Shown: positions 29,001-38,001 of the stretch, piece by piece | Numbering within the stretch: position 1 is the first letter of the stretch | Layout of the letters: every line of letters starts with the position of its first letter | Source of the DNA: CBDBEU01 sp965204565 | GTDB lineage: Bacteria > Pseudomonadota > Alphaproteobacteria > Rhizobiales > TMED25 | Direction: 5' to 3' | Length of the DNA stretch: 64,000 nucleotides | Assembly (NCBI GenBank): GCA_965204565.1 | Contig: CBDBEU010000005.1 | Location: 1 to 64,000 of the forward strand | Translations under genes and position numbers: made by a program | Notes under the pieces: generated by a model | What the model saw: the letters and a program-made list of their open reading frames with translations, nothing else | Databases searched by the model: none | Told to the model about the DNA's origin: nothing

Positions 29001-32000
29001 GCGCCCGCGCCAAGCTCACCGTCGGCAAAGGCGATCGTGTCACCGCCCGCCGCAGCCGTCAGCGTGCCGCCGCCGCAGGTCGTCGCCGCGTTGGGCTCGG
29101 GTGCCACCGCCACATCGGCGGGCAGCGTGTCGGACAGCGAAATCGACGTCGCCGCGACCGCCGCATCGTTGCGCAGACCATAGATCAGAGTGGAGACCCC
29201 GCCCTGAGCGATTGTCGAAGGCGAAAACGACATTGAGGCGATAAGCGGCGCTTCATCGACCGTCAGCGTGGCTTCGGCGCCCGGCGCGGCAACGGGCAGG
29301 TCCGAGGTCAGTTCGCCCGACATGCTGGTCAGCGTCCCGGCCCGCAGCCCCCGCACGTCGACGGAAATCGTGCAGCTTGCCCCGGCCCCGACAGCGCCAC
29401 CGGCAAAGGTGAGCGAGGTCGCCGACGCGGCGGGCGCGAACGTCCCGCCGCAGGTCGTCGACCCGTTAGGGGCCCCGGCCACGACAAGACCGGCCGGGAA
29501 GGCGTCGGTAAAGGCGAGACCGGCGGCTTCGATGGCGTTGGCCCCATTGTCGATCGTGAACGTCAGCCTGGAAATCCCGCCCGGATCGATCGTCGAAGGC
29601 GAAAACGCCTTGGAAAAGCCGGGCGCGTCCGCCGCGTTCACCGTAAGCGTCGCCTGCACGGGCGTGCTTGCGCCCAGCGACGAGGTCACGGTCTCCGTGG
29701 CGTTGGGATGGCTTCCCGCAACCGCGGAGGTCACATCGAGGGCGATCGTGCAGTCAGCGCCCGCGCCAAGCTCACCGTCGGCGAAGGCGACCGTGTCGCC
29801 GCCCGCCGCAGCCGTCAGCGTGCCGCCGCCGCAGGTCGTCGCCGCGTTGGGCTCGGGTGCCACCGCCACATCGGCGGGCAGCGTGTCGGACAGCGAAATC
29901 GACGTCGCCCCGACCACCGCATCGTTGCGCAGATCATAGCTCAACCTTGAGACCCCGCCCTGAGCGATTGTCGAAGGCGAGAACGACATCAAGGCGATAA
30001 GCGGCGCTTCATCGACCGTCAGCGTCGCCGAAGCGCCCGGCGCGGCATCCGGCAGGTCCGAGGTAAGTTCGCCCGACGTGTTCGGGTAGCTTCCGGCAAC
30101 CGCGGAGGTCACGTCGACGGAAATCGTACAACTTACCCCGGCCGCGACAGCGCCGCCGGTGAAGGCAAGCGAGACATCCGACGCCCCGGGCGCGAACGTC
30201 CCGCCGGTGCAGGTGGTCGACCCGTTGGGGGTCCCGGCCACGACAAGACCGGCCGGGAAGGCGTCGGTAAAGGCGAGACCGGCGGCTTCGATGGCGTTGG
30301 CCCCATTGTCGATCGTGAACGTCAGCCTGGAAATCCCGCCCGGATCGATCGTCGAAGGCGAAAACGCCTTGGAAAAGCCGGGCGCGTCCGCCGCGTTCAC
30401 CGTAAGCGTCGCCGAAGCGGCGGTGCTTGCGCCCAGCGACGAGGTCACGGTCTCCGGGCCGTTGCTATAGCTTCCCGCAACCGCGGAGGTCACATCGACG
30501 ATGAGCGTACAGTCAGCGCCCGCGCCAAGCTCACCGTCGGCAAAGGCGATCGTGTCACCGCCCGCCGCAGCCGTCAGCGTGCCGCCGCCGCAGGTCGTCG
30601 CCGCGTTGGGCTCGGGTGCCACCGCCACATCGGCGGGCAGCGTGTCGGACAGCGAAATCGACGTCGCCGCGACCGCCGCATCGTTGCGCAGACCATAGAT
30701 CAGAGTGGAGACCCCGCCCTGAGCGATTGTCGAAGGCGAAAACGACATTGAGGCGATAAGCGGCGCTTCATCGACCGTCAGCGTGGCTTCGGCGCCCGGC
30801 GCGGCAACGGGCAGGTCCGAGGTCAGTTCGCCCGACATGCTGGTCAGCGTCCCGGCCCGCAGCCCCCGCACGTCGACGGAAATCGTGCAGCTTGCCCCGG
30901 CCCCGACAGCGCCACCGGCAAAGGTGAGCGAGGTCGCCGACGCGGCGGGCGCGAACGTCCCGCCGGTGCAGGTGGTCGACCCGTTGGGGGTCCCGGCCAC
31001 GACAAGACCGGCCGGGAAGGCGTCGGTAAAGGCGAGACCGGCGGCTTCGATGGCGTTGGCCCCATTGTCGATCGTGAACGTCAGCCTGGAAATCCCGCCC
31101 GGATCGATCGTCGAAGGCGAAAACGCCTTGGAAAAGCCGGGCGCGTCCGCCGCGTTCACCGTAAGCGTCGCCGAAGCGGCGGTGCTTGCGCCCAGCGACG
31201 AGGTCACGGTCTCCGTGGCGTTGGGATGGCTTCCCGCAACCGCGGAGGTCACATCGACGATGAGCGTACAGTCAGCGCCCGCGCCAAGCTCACCGTCGGC
31301 AAAGGCGATCGTGTCACCGCCCGCCGCAGCCGTCAGCGTGCCGCCGCCGCAGGTCGTCGCCGCGTTGGGCTCGGGTGCCACCGCCACATCGGCGGGCAGC
31401 GTGTCGGACAGCGAAATCGACGTCGCCCCGACCACCGCATCGTTGCGCAGATCATAGCTCAACCTTGAGACCCCGCCCTGGGCGATCGTCGAAGGCGAGA
31501 ACGACATCAAGGCGATAAGCGGCGCTTCATCGACCGTCAGCGTCGCCGAAGCGGGCGGCGCGGCATCCGGCAGGTCCGAGGTAAGTTCGCCCGACGTGTT
31601 CGGGTAGCTTCCGGCAACCGCGGAGGTCACGTCGACGGAAATCGTGCAGCTTGCCCCGGCCCCGACAGCGCCACCGGCAAAGGTGAGCGAGGTCGCCGAC
31701 GCGGCGGGCGCGAACGTCCCGCCGGTGCAGGTGGTCGACCCGTTGGGGGTCCCGGCCACGACAAGACCGGCCGGGAAGGCGTCGGTAAAGGCGAGACCGG
31801 CGGCTTCGATGGCGTTGGCCCCATTGTCGATCGTGAACGTCAGCCTGGAAATCCCGCCCGGATCGATCGTCGAAGGCGAAAACGCCTTGGAAAAGCCGGG
31901 CGCGTCCGCCGCGTTCACCGTAAGCGTCGCCGAAGCGGCGGTGCTTGCGCCCAGCGACGAGGTCACGGTCTCCGTGGCGTTGGGATGGCTTCCCGCAACC

Positions 32001-35000
32001 GCGGAGGTCACATCGACGATGAGCGTACAGTCAGCGCCCGCGCCAAGCTCACCGTCGGCAAAGGCGATCGTGTCACCGCCCGCCGCAGCCGTCAGCGTGC
32101 CGCCGCCGCAGGTCGTCGCCGCGTTGGGCTCGGGTGCCACCGCCACATCGGCGGGCAGCGTGTCGGACAGCGAAATCGACGTCGCCCCGACCACCGCATC
32201 GTTGCGCAGATCATAGCTCAACCTTGAGACCCCGCCCTGGGCGATCGTCGAAGGCGAGAACGACATCAAGGCGATAAGCGGCGCTTCATCGACCGTCAGC
32301 GTCGCCGAAGCGGGCGGCGCGGCATCCGGCAGGTCCGAGGTAAGTTCGCCCGACGTGTTCGGGTAGCTTCCGGCAACCGCGGAGGTCACGTCGACGGAAA
32401 TCGTACAACTTACCCCGGCCGCGACAGCGCCGCCGGTGAAGGCAAGCGAGACATCCGACGCCCCGGGCGCGAACGTTCCGCCGGTGCAGGTGGTCGACCC
32501 GTTGGGGGTCCCGGCCACGACAAGACCGGCCGGGAAGGCGTCGGTAAAGGCGAGACCGGCGGCTTCGATGGCGTTGGCCCCATTGTCGATCGTGAACGTC
32601 AGCCTGGAAATCCCGCCCGGATCGATCGTCGAAGGCGAAAACGCCTTGGAAAAGCCGGGCGCGTCCGCCGCGTTCACCGTAAGCGTCGCCGAAGCGGCGG
32701 TGCTTGCGCCCAGCGACGAGGTCACGGTCTCCGGGCCGTTGCTATAGCTTCCCGCAACCGCGGAGGTCACATCGACGATGAGCGTACAGTCAGCGCCCGC
32801 GCCAAGCTCACCGTCGGCAAAGGCGATCGTGTCACCGCCCGCCGCAGCCGTCAGCGTGCCGCCGCCGCAGGTCGTCGCCGCGTTGGGCTCGGGTGCCACC
32901 GCCACATCGGCGGGCAGCGTGTCGGACAGCGAAATCGACGTCGCCGCGACCGCCGCATCGTTGCGCAGACCATAGATCAGAGTGGAGACCCCGCCCTGAG
33001 CGATTGTCGAAGGCGAAAACGACATTGAGGTGATAAGCGGCGCTTCATCGACCGTCAGCGTGGCTTCGGCGCCCGGCGCGGCAACGGGCAGGTCCGAGGT
33101 CAGTTCGCCCGACATGCTGGTCAGCGTCCCGGCCCGCAGCCCCCGCACGTCGACGGAAATCGTGCAGCTTGCCCCGGCCCCGACAGCGCCACCGGCAAAG
33201 GTGAGCGAGGTCGCCGACGCGGCGGGCGCGAACGTCCCGCCGCAGGTCGTCGACCCGTTAGGGGCCCCGGCCACGACAAGACCGGCCGGGAAGGCGTCGG
33301 TAAAGGCGAGACCGGCGGCTTCGATGGCGTTGGCCCCATTGTCGATCGTGAACGTCAGCCTGGAAATCCCGCCCGGATCGATCGTCGAAGGCGAAAACGC
33401 CTTGGAAAAGCCGGGCGCGTCCGCCGCGTTCACCGTAAGCGTCGCCTGCACGGGCGTGCTTGCGCCCAGCGACGAGGTCACGGTCTCCGTGGCGTTGGGA
33501 TGGCTTCCCGCAACCGCGGAGGTCACATCGAGGGCGATCGTGCAGTCAGCGCCCGCGCCAAGCTCACCGTCGGCGAAGGCGACCGTGTCGCCGCCCGCCG
33601 CAGCCGTCAGCGTGCCGCCGCCGCAGGTCGTCGCCGCGTTGGGCTCGGGTGCCACCGCCACATCGGCGGGCAGCGTGTCGGACAGCGAAATCGACGTCGC
33701 CGCGACCGCCGCATCGTTGCGCAGACCATAGATCAGAGTGGAGACCCCGCCCTGAGCGATTGTCGAAGGCGAGAACGACATCAAGGCGATAAGCGGCGCT
33801 TCATCGACCGTCAGCGTCGCCGAAGCGGGCGGCGCGGCATCCGGCAGGTCCGAGGTAAGTTCGCCCGACGTGTTCGGGTAGCTTCCGGCAACCGCGGAGG
33901 TCACGTCGACGGAAATCGTACAACTTACCCCGGCCGCGACAGCGCCGCCGGTGAAGGCAAGCGAGACATCCGACGCCCCGGGCGCGAACGTCCCGCCGGT
34001 GCAGGTGGTCGACCCGTTAGGGGCCCCGGCCACGACAAGACCGGCCGGGAAGGCGTCGGTAAAGGCGAGACCGGCGGCTTCGATGGCGTTGGCCCCATTG
34101 TCGATCGTGAACGTCAGCCTGGAAATCCCGCCCGGATCGATCGTCGAAGGCGAAAACGCCTTGGAAAAGCCGGGCGCGTCCGCCGCGTTCACCGTAAGCG
34201 TCGCCGGCGCGGCGGTGCTTGCGCCCAGCGACGAGGTCACGGTCTCCGTGGCGTTGGGATGGCTTCCCGCAACCGCGGAGGTCACGTCAACGGAAATCGC
34301 GCAGGTGTCGCCCGCGCCAAGCTCACCATCGGCAAAGGCGATCGTGTCACCGCCCGCCGGGGCTGTCAGAACGCCGCCGCCGCAGGTCGTCGCCGCGTTG
34401 GGCTCGGGTGCCACCGCCACATCGGCGGGCAGCGTGTCGGACAGCGAAATCGACGTCGCCCCGACCACCGCATCGTTGCGCAGATCATAGCTCAACCTTG
34501 AGACCCCGCCCTGGGCGATCGTCGAAGGCGAGAACGACATCAAGGCGATAAGCGGCGCTTCATCGACCGTCAGCGTCGCCGAAGCGGGCGGCGCGGCATC
34601 CGGCAGGTCCGAGGTAAGTTCGCCCGACGTGTTCGGGTAGCTTCCGGCAACCGCGGAGGTCACGTCGACGGAAATCGTACAACTTACCCCGGCCGCGACA
34701 GCGCCGCCGGTGAAGGCAAGCGAGACATCCGATGCCCCGGGCGCGAACGTCCCGCCGGTGCAGGTGGTCGACCCGTTGGGGGTCCCGGCCACGACAAGAC
34801 CGGCCGGGAAGGCGTCGGTAAAGGCGAGACCGGCGGCTTCGATGGCGTTGGCCCCATTGTCGATCGTGAACGTCAGCCTGGAAATCCCGCCCGGATCGAT
34901 CGTCGAAGGCGAAAACGCCTTGGAAAAGACCGGCGCATCCGACGCGGTCACCGTAAGCGTGGCTTCGGCGGGTGGAGAATTGACGATCCGGCGGTTGTCA

Positions 35001-35455
35001 ATGGTCCCTTGGCGCGCCGTCAGTTCACTCGTCGTATTGGTGTAATCGCCCGGGGGCAGGTCAGCTGGAATGGTAAATTCGACAACAAGTTCGCATCTGC
35101 TGCCGTTCAGCACCGTTACTCCTGCTACGGACAAAACCAATTCGCCGGTCGAGGCGGATGTCGATGCATTTGATCCCAAATCGCAAAATCCCCTTTGAGG
35201 CAGGTTGGTCACGGTCGGAACGACACCGCGCAAGAAGCCTGAAAGGTTGTCGGTAAATTCGATGTCGAAGGAATCGCCCACACCTGTGCCGTCGATCGTG
35301 AAGGTCAGCGTGGAAATCCCGCCCGGATCGATCGTCGCCGGGTCGAAGACCTTGGCAAAGCCCGGCGGCGTCTGTGCGAAAACCGACGAGGCTTTGAATA
35401 TGGCAAACCCCGCCAGGAGACAGGCTATAATGAGTGATCCGGCGGAAAACCGCAT
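26009..35455 (-). CDS. Giant repeat-rich autotransporter-like surface protein
   Basis: 3148 residues, uninterrupted. Signal peptide: MRFSAGSLIIACLLAGFAIF...SSVFAQ. Residues ~29-165 are one degenerate repeat. Residues ~170-2702 are ten copies of a 253-residue pair. Unit A starts FSKAFSPSTIDPGGISRLTFTID; unit B starts MSFSPSTIAQGGVS. Each is ~126 residues, beta-rich, with two cysteines (TTC...SCTI or DCTL), resembling DUF11/DUF7933-type bacterial Ig-like repeats. After a ~120-residue Thr/Ser-rich linker, the C-terminal ~300 residues (from about RRFERLKHGSGQTSTLRF) alternate amphipathic strands and aromatic residues (GYMFGPYMTARL, NLYFDGHVAVGRSDN, WTIRPHARLSYFEE, WGLTFELAIPFGKP) like an autotransporter beta-barrel. 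A long filamentous adhesin is likely (inference). It lies between two IS21 remnants. Confidence 0.85.
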   Translation of the reverse strand: MRFSAGSLIIACLLAGFAIFKASSVFAQTPPGFAKVFDPATIDPGGISTLTFTIDGTGVGDSFDIEFTDNLSGFLRGVVPTVTNLPQRGFCDLGSNASTSASTGELVLSVAGVTVLNGSRCELVVEFTIPADLPPGDYTNTTSELTARQGTIDNRRIVNSPPAEATLTVTASDAPVFSKAFSPSTIDPGGISRLTFTIDNGANAIEAAGLAFTDAFPAGLVVAGTPNGSTTCTGGTFAPGASDVSLAFTGGAVAAGVSCTISVDVTSAVAGSYPNTSGELTSDLPDAAPPASATLTVDEAPLIALMSFSPSTIAQGGVSRLSYDLRNDAVVGATSISLSDTLPADVAVAPEPNAATTCGGGVLTAPAGGDTIAFADGELGAGDTCAISVDVTSAVAGSHPNATETVTSSLGASTAAPATLTVNAADAPGFSKAFSPSTIDPGGISRLTFTIDNGANAIEAAGLAFTDAFPAGLVVAGAPNGSTTCTGGTFAPGASDVSLAFTGGAVAAGVSCTISVDVTSAVAGSYPNTSGELTSDLPDAAPPASATLTVDEAPLIALMSFSPSTIAQGGVSTLIYGLRNDAAVAATSISLSDTLPADVAVAPEPNAATTCGGGTLTAAAGGDTVAFADGELGAGADCTIALDVTSAVAGSHPNATETVTSSLGASTPVQATLTVNAADAPGFSKAFSPSTIDPGGISRLTFTIDNGANAIEAAGLAFTDAFPAGLVVAGAPNGSTTCGGTFAPAASATSLTFAGGAVGAGASCTISVDVRGLRAGTLTSMSGELTSDLPVAAPGAEATLTVDEAPLITSMSFSPSTIAQGGVSTLIYGLRNDAAVAATSISLSDTLPADVAVAPEPNAATTCGGGTLTAAAGGDTIAFADGELGAGADCTLIVDVTSAVAGSYSNGPETVTSSLGASTAASATLTVNAADAPGFSKAFSPSTIDPGGISRLTFTIDNGANAIEAAGLAFTDAFPAGLVVAGTPNGSTTCTGGTFAPGASDVSLAFTGGAVAAGVSCTISVDVTSAVAGSYPNTSGELTSDLPDAAPPASATLTVDEAPLIALMSFSPSTIAQGGVSRLSYDLRNDAVVGATSISLSDTLPADVAVAPEPNAATTCGGGTLTAAAGGDTIAFADGELGAGADCTLIVDVTSAVAGSHPNATETVTSSLGASTAASATLTVNAADAPGFSKAFSPSTIDPGGISRLTFTIDNGANAIEAAGLAFTDAFPAGLVVAGTPNGSTTCTGGTFAPAASATSLTFAGGAVGAGASCTISVDVTSAVAGSYPNTSGELTSDLPDAAPPASATLTVDEAPLIALMSFSPSTIAQGGVSRLSYDLRNDAVVGATSISLSDTLPADVAVAPEPNAATTCGGGTLTAAAGGDTIAFADGELGAGADCTLIVDVTSAVAGSHPNATETVTSSLGASTAASATLTVNAADAPGFSKAFSPSTIDPGGISRLTFTIDNGANAIEAAGLAFTDAFPAGLVVAGTPNGSTTCTGGTFAPAASATSLTFAGGAVGAGASCTISVDVRGLRAGTLTSMSGELTSDLPVAAPGAEATLTVDEAPLIASMSFSPSTIAQGGVSTLIYGLRNDAAVAATSISLSDTLPADVAVAPEPNAATTCGGGTLTAAAGGDTIAFADGELGAGADCTLIVDVTSAVAGSYSNGPETVTSSLGASTAASATLTVNAADAPGFSKAFSPSTIDPGGISRLTFTIDNGANAIEAAGLAFTDAFPAGLVVAGTPNGSTTCTGGTFAPGASDVSLAFTGGAVAAGVSCTISVDVTSAVAGSYPNTSGELTSDLPDAAPGASATLTVDEAPLIALMSFSPSTIAQGGVSRLSYDLRNDAVVGATSISLSDTLPADVAVAPEPNAATTCGGGTLTAAAGGDTVAFADGELGAGADCTIALDVTSAVAGSHPNATETVTSSLGASTPVQATLTVNAADAPGFSKAFSPSTIDPGGISRLTFTIDNGANAIEAAGLAFTDAFPAGLVVAGAPNGSTTCGGTFAPAASATSLTFAGGAVGAGASCTISVDVRGLRAGTLTSMSGELTSDLPVAAPGAEATLTVDEAPLIASMSFSPSTIAQGGVSTLIYGLRNDAAVAATSISLSDTLPADVAVAPEPNAATTCGGGTLTAAAGGDTIAFADGELGAGADCTLIVDVTSAVAGSYSNGPETVTSSLGASTPVQATLTVNAADAPGFSKAFSPSTIDPGGISRLTFTIDNGANAIEAAGLAFTDAFPAGLVVAGTPNGSTTCTGGTFAPGASDVSLAFTGGAVAAGASCTISVDVRGLRAGTLTSMSGELTSDLPVAAPGAEATLTVDEAPLIASMSFSPSTIAQGGVSTLIYGLRNDAAVAATSISLSDTLPADVAVAPEPNAATTCGGGTLTAAAGGDTIAFADGELGAGADCTLIVDVTSAVAGSYSNGPETVTSSLGASTPVQATLTVNAADAPGFSKAFSPSTIDPGGISRLTFTIDNGANAIEAAGLAFTDAFPAGLVVAGTPNGSTTCTGGTFAPGASDVSLAFTGGAVAAGASCTISVDVRGLRAGTLTSMSGELTSDLPVAAPGAEATLTVDEAPLIASMSFSPSTIAQGGVSTLIYGLRNDAAVAATSISLSDTLPADVAVAPEPNAATTCGGGTLTAAAGGDTIAFADGELGAGADCTLIVDVTSAVAGSHPNATETVTSSLGTGTAASATLTVDAAGAGIVTFNVESDTDGIFSFSSAEPVLTISLDVKGGTGSTGALPVATDSYSVAVAAPTGVALTAMVCDDTDSTADVSAAMISVTVGALEVVTCTLTARSSVQPTVETINSFLTRRADLILSSESNPNRRFERLKHGSGQTSTLRFSNGDLEALVPFTGQQGGNGNFEFSTSLLQARQAAASVALVSGSAGEVAYVENHRFDAWFEAQYRTFGGGADEHGDFAIAHTGVDYLLTPDVLVGALVSFDTMEELTDTGTVSGFGYMFGPYMTARLASNLYFDGHVAVGRSDNRISLFDTYTDTFSTRRWLARASLTGEAQHGNWTIRPHARLSYFEEPQQRYVDSVGATIPGQTVRLGQIKIGPTFTGRFEGPEGRTYSPYLEVEGIYNTGDTLTNTNGPEVEGWRARLKAGVGMTTEHGTRLSLGATHDGIGRSDFESWGLTFELAIPFGKP
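27350..34945. repeat. Ten tandem 759-bp coding repeats
   Basis: Direct repeats of 759 bp (756 bp where one codon is missing in the CTGG/CGG variant) within the giant gene. Long blocks are identical to the base; for example the block beginning at 27750 recurs at 28509 and 29268. Copies differ by switching between a few alternative short blocks and not by scattered substitutions. Such an array is a substrate for recombination, and copy number from short reads would be unreliable. Confidence 0.9.
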
Positions 35456-36185
35456 TGCGCACCTATGGGCTTATCGGTCAGCCCGACGGCAGGGCGGTTT
35501 TGCCTCTGCCGGGGCCTCCCGGATTAAGCGGGGCGGGGGGATAACGCATTGTCATTACTTGATCTATTACGCCTGCGCGGCCTGCCGCGCAAGTGCGTTG
35601 CTGCTTGAAACATGCAGACTCATGATCGAGATCGCGGACCGATTGATTATCCGACAAGCTCTTTTGCGCGTTGACGTATGAATCGCATCATCATGAACCG
35701 TTTGGGAAGGGGAACCCCGATCTTTCCAAGACCTGTCATTTTCAAGCATCAAAGTTCCGTGCCCTGAACTCCGTGCTTCCGGCTTGGCGGCGGCATCTTC
35801 CGTCGGGAACGACCACCGCGTTTCGATGGATTTCCGGATCGTCCTGTTCGGGCTTTCAATCGCCTTCCTCGTATAAATGATTCCGCGGGTCGCCGGACCG
35901 AAGGCGAAGAACGGTGTGACCTCTTCCCGGACCCTGCGCCGGACGGGGGCTCAATCGCCGCCCATTCTTCGTCTCCCGGATCGAATCCCGCCATGGCCGC
36001 CGCCTTTTTTCGGCTCGGAAACTTGAATGAGTATCGAGAGATCGACGAATCGGGGTCGCACCTTAGTGTGGTTTCCTCGTTTTGTGGTTGGTGCGCACCA
36101 CCATCAAAACGGACAACCACCATCTCCTTCAAGAGATGCGCCGTCCCCTGTTCAGCTTGCTGTGAAGGGAGCGGTGTCAGATCAC
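35456..36185. other. Region of transposase scraps upstream of the giant gene
   Basis: The first ~200 bp upstream of the giant gene's ATG should contain its promoter; I cannot place it. On the minus strand near 35880-35770 one frame reads IESPNRTIRKSIETRWSFPTEDAAAK, close to the IS256-type C-terminal signature (IESLN...RK...RGHFP). Near 35995-35940 MAGFDPGDEEWAAIE resembles the start of an IS5-type transposase. These are short, mutually out of frame and dead. Confidence 0.45.
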
Positions 36186-36623
36186 ATTGAGTGTCAACGG
36201 CGGATCAAAAGCCGGTCAGTTTGGTGTGCGCGCCTTGGAGCGTGCGGCCCTCCAATAGCATGCGCTGTCAGGCCAATTCCTGGAAGATCAATTTCCGGAA
36301 TTGGCGATGCGGGCGCGGCTTTGGTTCAGGCGATAGCTTTCGCCGTTCATCTCGAGGATGTTGACGTGATGTGTCAGCCGGTCGAGGAGGGCGCCGGTCA
36401 GGCGTTCGGTACCGAATGTTTCCGTCCATTCTTCGAACGGCAGGTTTGATGTGATGAGTGTGGAGCCGCGCTCGTAGCGCTGCGAGATCAGTTCGAAGAG
36501 GAGTTCGGCACCGATCTTGCTCAGCGGTACGAAGCCCGGTTCATCGATGATCATCAGTTTGACCCTGGCCATTTGGCGCTGGAGGCGCAGCAGACGCTTC
36601 TCATCGCGGGTGTAGCGTGACAC
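36186..36623 (-). mobile_element. istB: IS21-family remnant: C-terminal part of istB and terminus
   Basis: From 36623 the minus strand reads DEKRLLRLQRQMARVKLMIIDEPGFVPLSKIGAELLFELISQRYERGSTLITSNLPFEEWTETFG, LTGALLDRLTHHVNILEMNGESYR, i.e. Walker B to the C-terminus of an IstB. The N-terminal Walker A part is missing at 36623. Beyond the stop, TGTCAACGGCGGATCAAAA at about 36191 resembles an IS21 terminal repeat. The sequence is related to, but clearly different from, the istB at 25388, and points the other way, so the giant gene is flanked by two different IS21 pieces. Confidence 0.75.
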
Positions 36624-36710
36624 CGGTTTTGATCACAGTGCAGGTCACCTGTAGCGGCCGTTTTTGTCATATCGGCGGTGGCCAGGTATTGGTTTTATCG
36701 CTTCCGATCG

Positions 36711-36728
36711 TCTCTCTCTCTCTCTCTC
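36711..36728. repeat. Short (TC)n tract
   Basis: About nine TC units just past the end of the late-control gene. It lies outside the gene's true stop at 36760 and has no evident role. Confidence 0.6.
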
Positions 36729-36759
36729 GAACACCTTTCAACATCCATTTGAAGGCCCC

Positions 36760-37755
36760 TCATTTCTTTGGCGTCTCCGGCGCTTCGACCTCGATTGTGG
36801 TTTATGAATCCCGCCGAGCGTTCAAATGAGTGTGCGACGGCTCGTGCGCGCCACATGCCATTCTCCGCGGGTCCGAAGCCGCTGGCGATCACATCGGCTT
36901 CCGCGGTTGCATCGACACGGCCATATTGGGTGAAGTGTCCTTCCGCGCGTGCCCGGTTCAGCCTGGTCGCCTCGGCCTTCGCGCCCTGCCTGGCGTCTTC
37001 CCTGTTCTTGAAATGAGACTTGATGGTGCGGATAGGCCCCTTGCCGCCGGTGTCGACCGTTTCGAACCTGGTCTTTCCCTCCTTCGGATCATGCCACTTG
37101 GCGACCACCTTGCCGTAGCGCGGACGCGGCTTGCCAGAGATGCTCCAGTCGCGGCATTCCGGCCGCGTGATCAGAACCGGCGCAAGAGAGCCGCCGGAGC
37201 TCTTTTTCCGGCTACCGCGCGACACAAACAGGAACCTGCCGCCACCGGCTTTGAAAATGGCGTTGTGGCGGTCTGCAAGGCGGGTGGCGAAGTCCAGGGG
37301 CGATTGGTCGCGCCGGGCTTCGTATTCGATTTCGATGCCTGACAGTTCGCCGTCGACCTCGATCTGCGCACCATGCTCGCCGAATACCTTTTGCAGCATC
37401 GAGCCAAGCGTGGTGTCATCGAAATGTTCGGTCTTCTTCTGCTTGAGCTCCTCGCGGATATCCGCAGCGTGGGCGGTGACGGTCAGCAACAACCCGTCCG
37501 GTCCGCCGGCAGACGTGTAGCCGTCGACCACGAATTTGCCCATCGAGGTGAGCGCGCCGCCGGATAGCCGAACAGGGGTTCCAGAATGGCGCCCTCGTTC
37601 GGCAGGGCGATGGCATAACCGCGCCAGTCGAAAGTGCATTCGAGCGTATCGCTTTCCTGTCCGCTTTCGTCCCTGATTCCGCACGAAATGAGCCTGGAAT
37701 AGAAAATGCCGTTGACCGGCGAACCGCCTGCCAGCACCCTGATGACCGGACGCAT
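36760..37755 (-). pseudogene. D: Phage late control protein D (P2 gpD-like), two single-base frameshifts
   Basis: The start at 37755 reads MRPVIRVLAGGSPVNGIFYSRLISCGIRDESGQESDTLECTFDWRGYAIALPNEGAILEPLFGY; the next family residues, SGGALTSMGKFVVDGY, are in another frame, needing one extra T near 37568. The middle (VTAHAADIREELKQKKTEHFDDTTLGSMLQKVFGEHG, DRHNAIFKAGGGRFLFV, WHDPKEGKTRFETV) is normal. At the end, TTIEVEAPETPKK and the stop at 36760 are reached only if the TTT at 36801-36803 is read as TT. gpD forms the hub at the base of contractile tails. Both breaks are homopolymer length changes. Confidence 0.82.
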
Positions 37756-37758
37756 GGA

Positions 37759-38001
37759 TCAGCCCCATAGCCGGTTCGGGCCGATCGGTGTTTCCGTCTC
37801 GGCATCCGGCATGACAATTTCGGTCCCGACCGGCACGTTGTGACTCACTTCCGCCAGGCCCGGATTGAGATCGAAGATTTGCTCGACATAACCGGAGAGC
37901 CGGGCGGCGCGGTCCGGGTCGTCAGGATAGAGTTGCTGGCGAAACTTCCAGGCGATTTCCTCGATGCCCATTTCGGTGCCGGTGACCTTGACCGTCGCCA
38001 T
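37759..38001 (-). CDS. X: Phage tail protein X
   Basis: 80 residues: MATVKVTGTEMGIEEIAWKFRQQLYPDDPDRAARLSGYVEQIFDLNPGLAE followed by PVGTEIVMPD. This is the LysM-like P2 gpX type tail protein. Its ATG overlaps the stop of gene U at 38001, and it is followed 3 bp later by gene D. Structural component near the tail hub. Confidence 0.85.
   Translation of the reverse strand: MATVKVTGTEMGIEEIAWKFRQQLYPDDPDRAARLSGYVEQIFDLNPGLAEVSHNVPVGTEIVMPDAETETPIGPNRLWG

Noticed and set aside
27240..34551. Long open frames on the plus strand across the repeat array, up to 333 codons, themselves repeated every 759 bp
   Set aside because: They mirror the minus-strand coding repeats. The minus frame has a signal peptide, a barrel end and coherent Ig-like units; the plus frames are Arg/Ala/Ser/Pro-rich by-products of GC-rich codons.
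27350..34945. CRISPR-like or satellite array
   Set aside because: The units are 759 bp, contiguous, in frame and protein-coding; there are no short repeats with unique spacers.
35749..36132. A 127-residue minus-strand protein upstream of the giant gene
   Set aside because: It mixes pieces resembling IS5 and IS256 transposases in different frames, so it is IS debris and not a gene.
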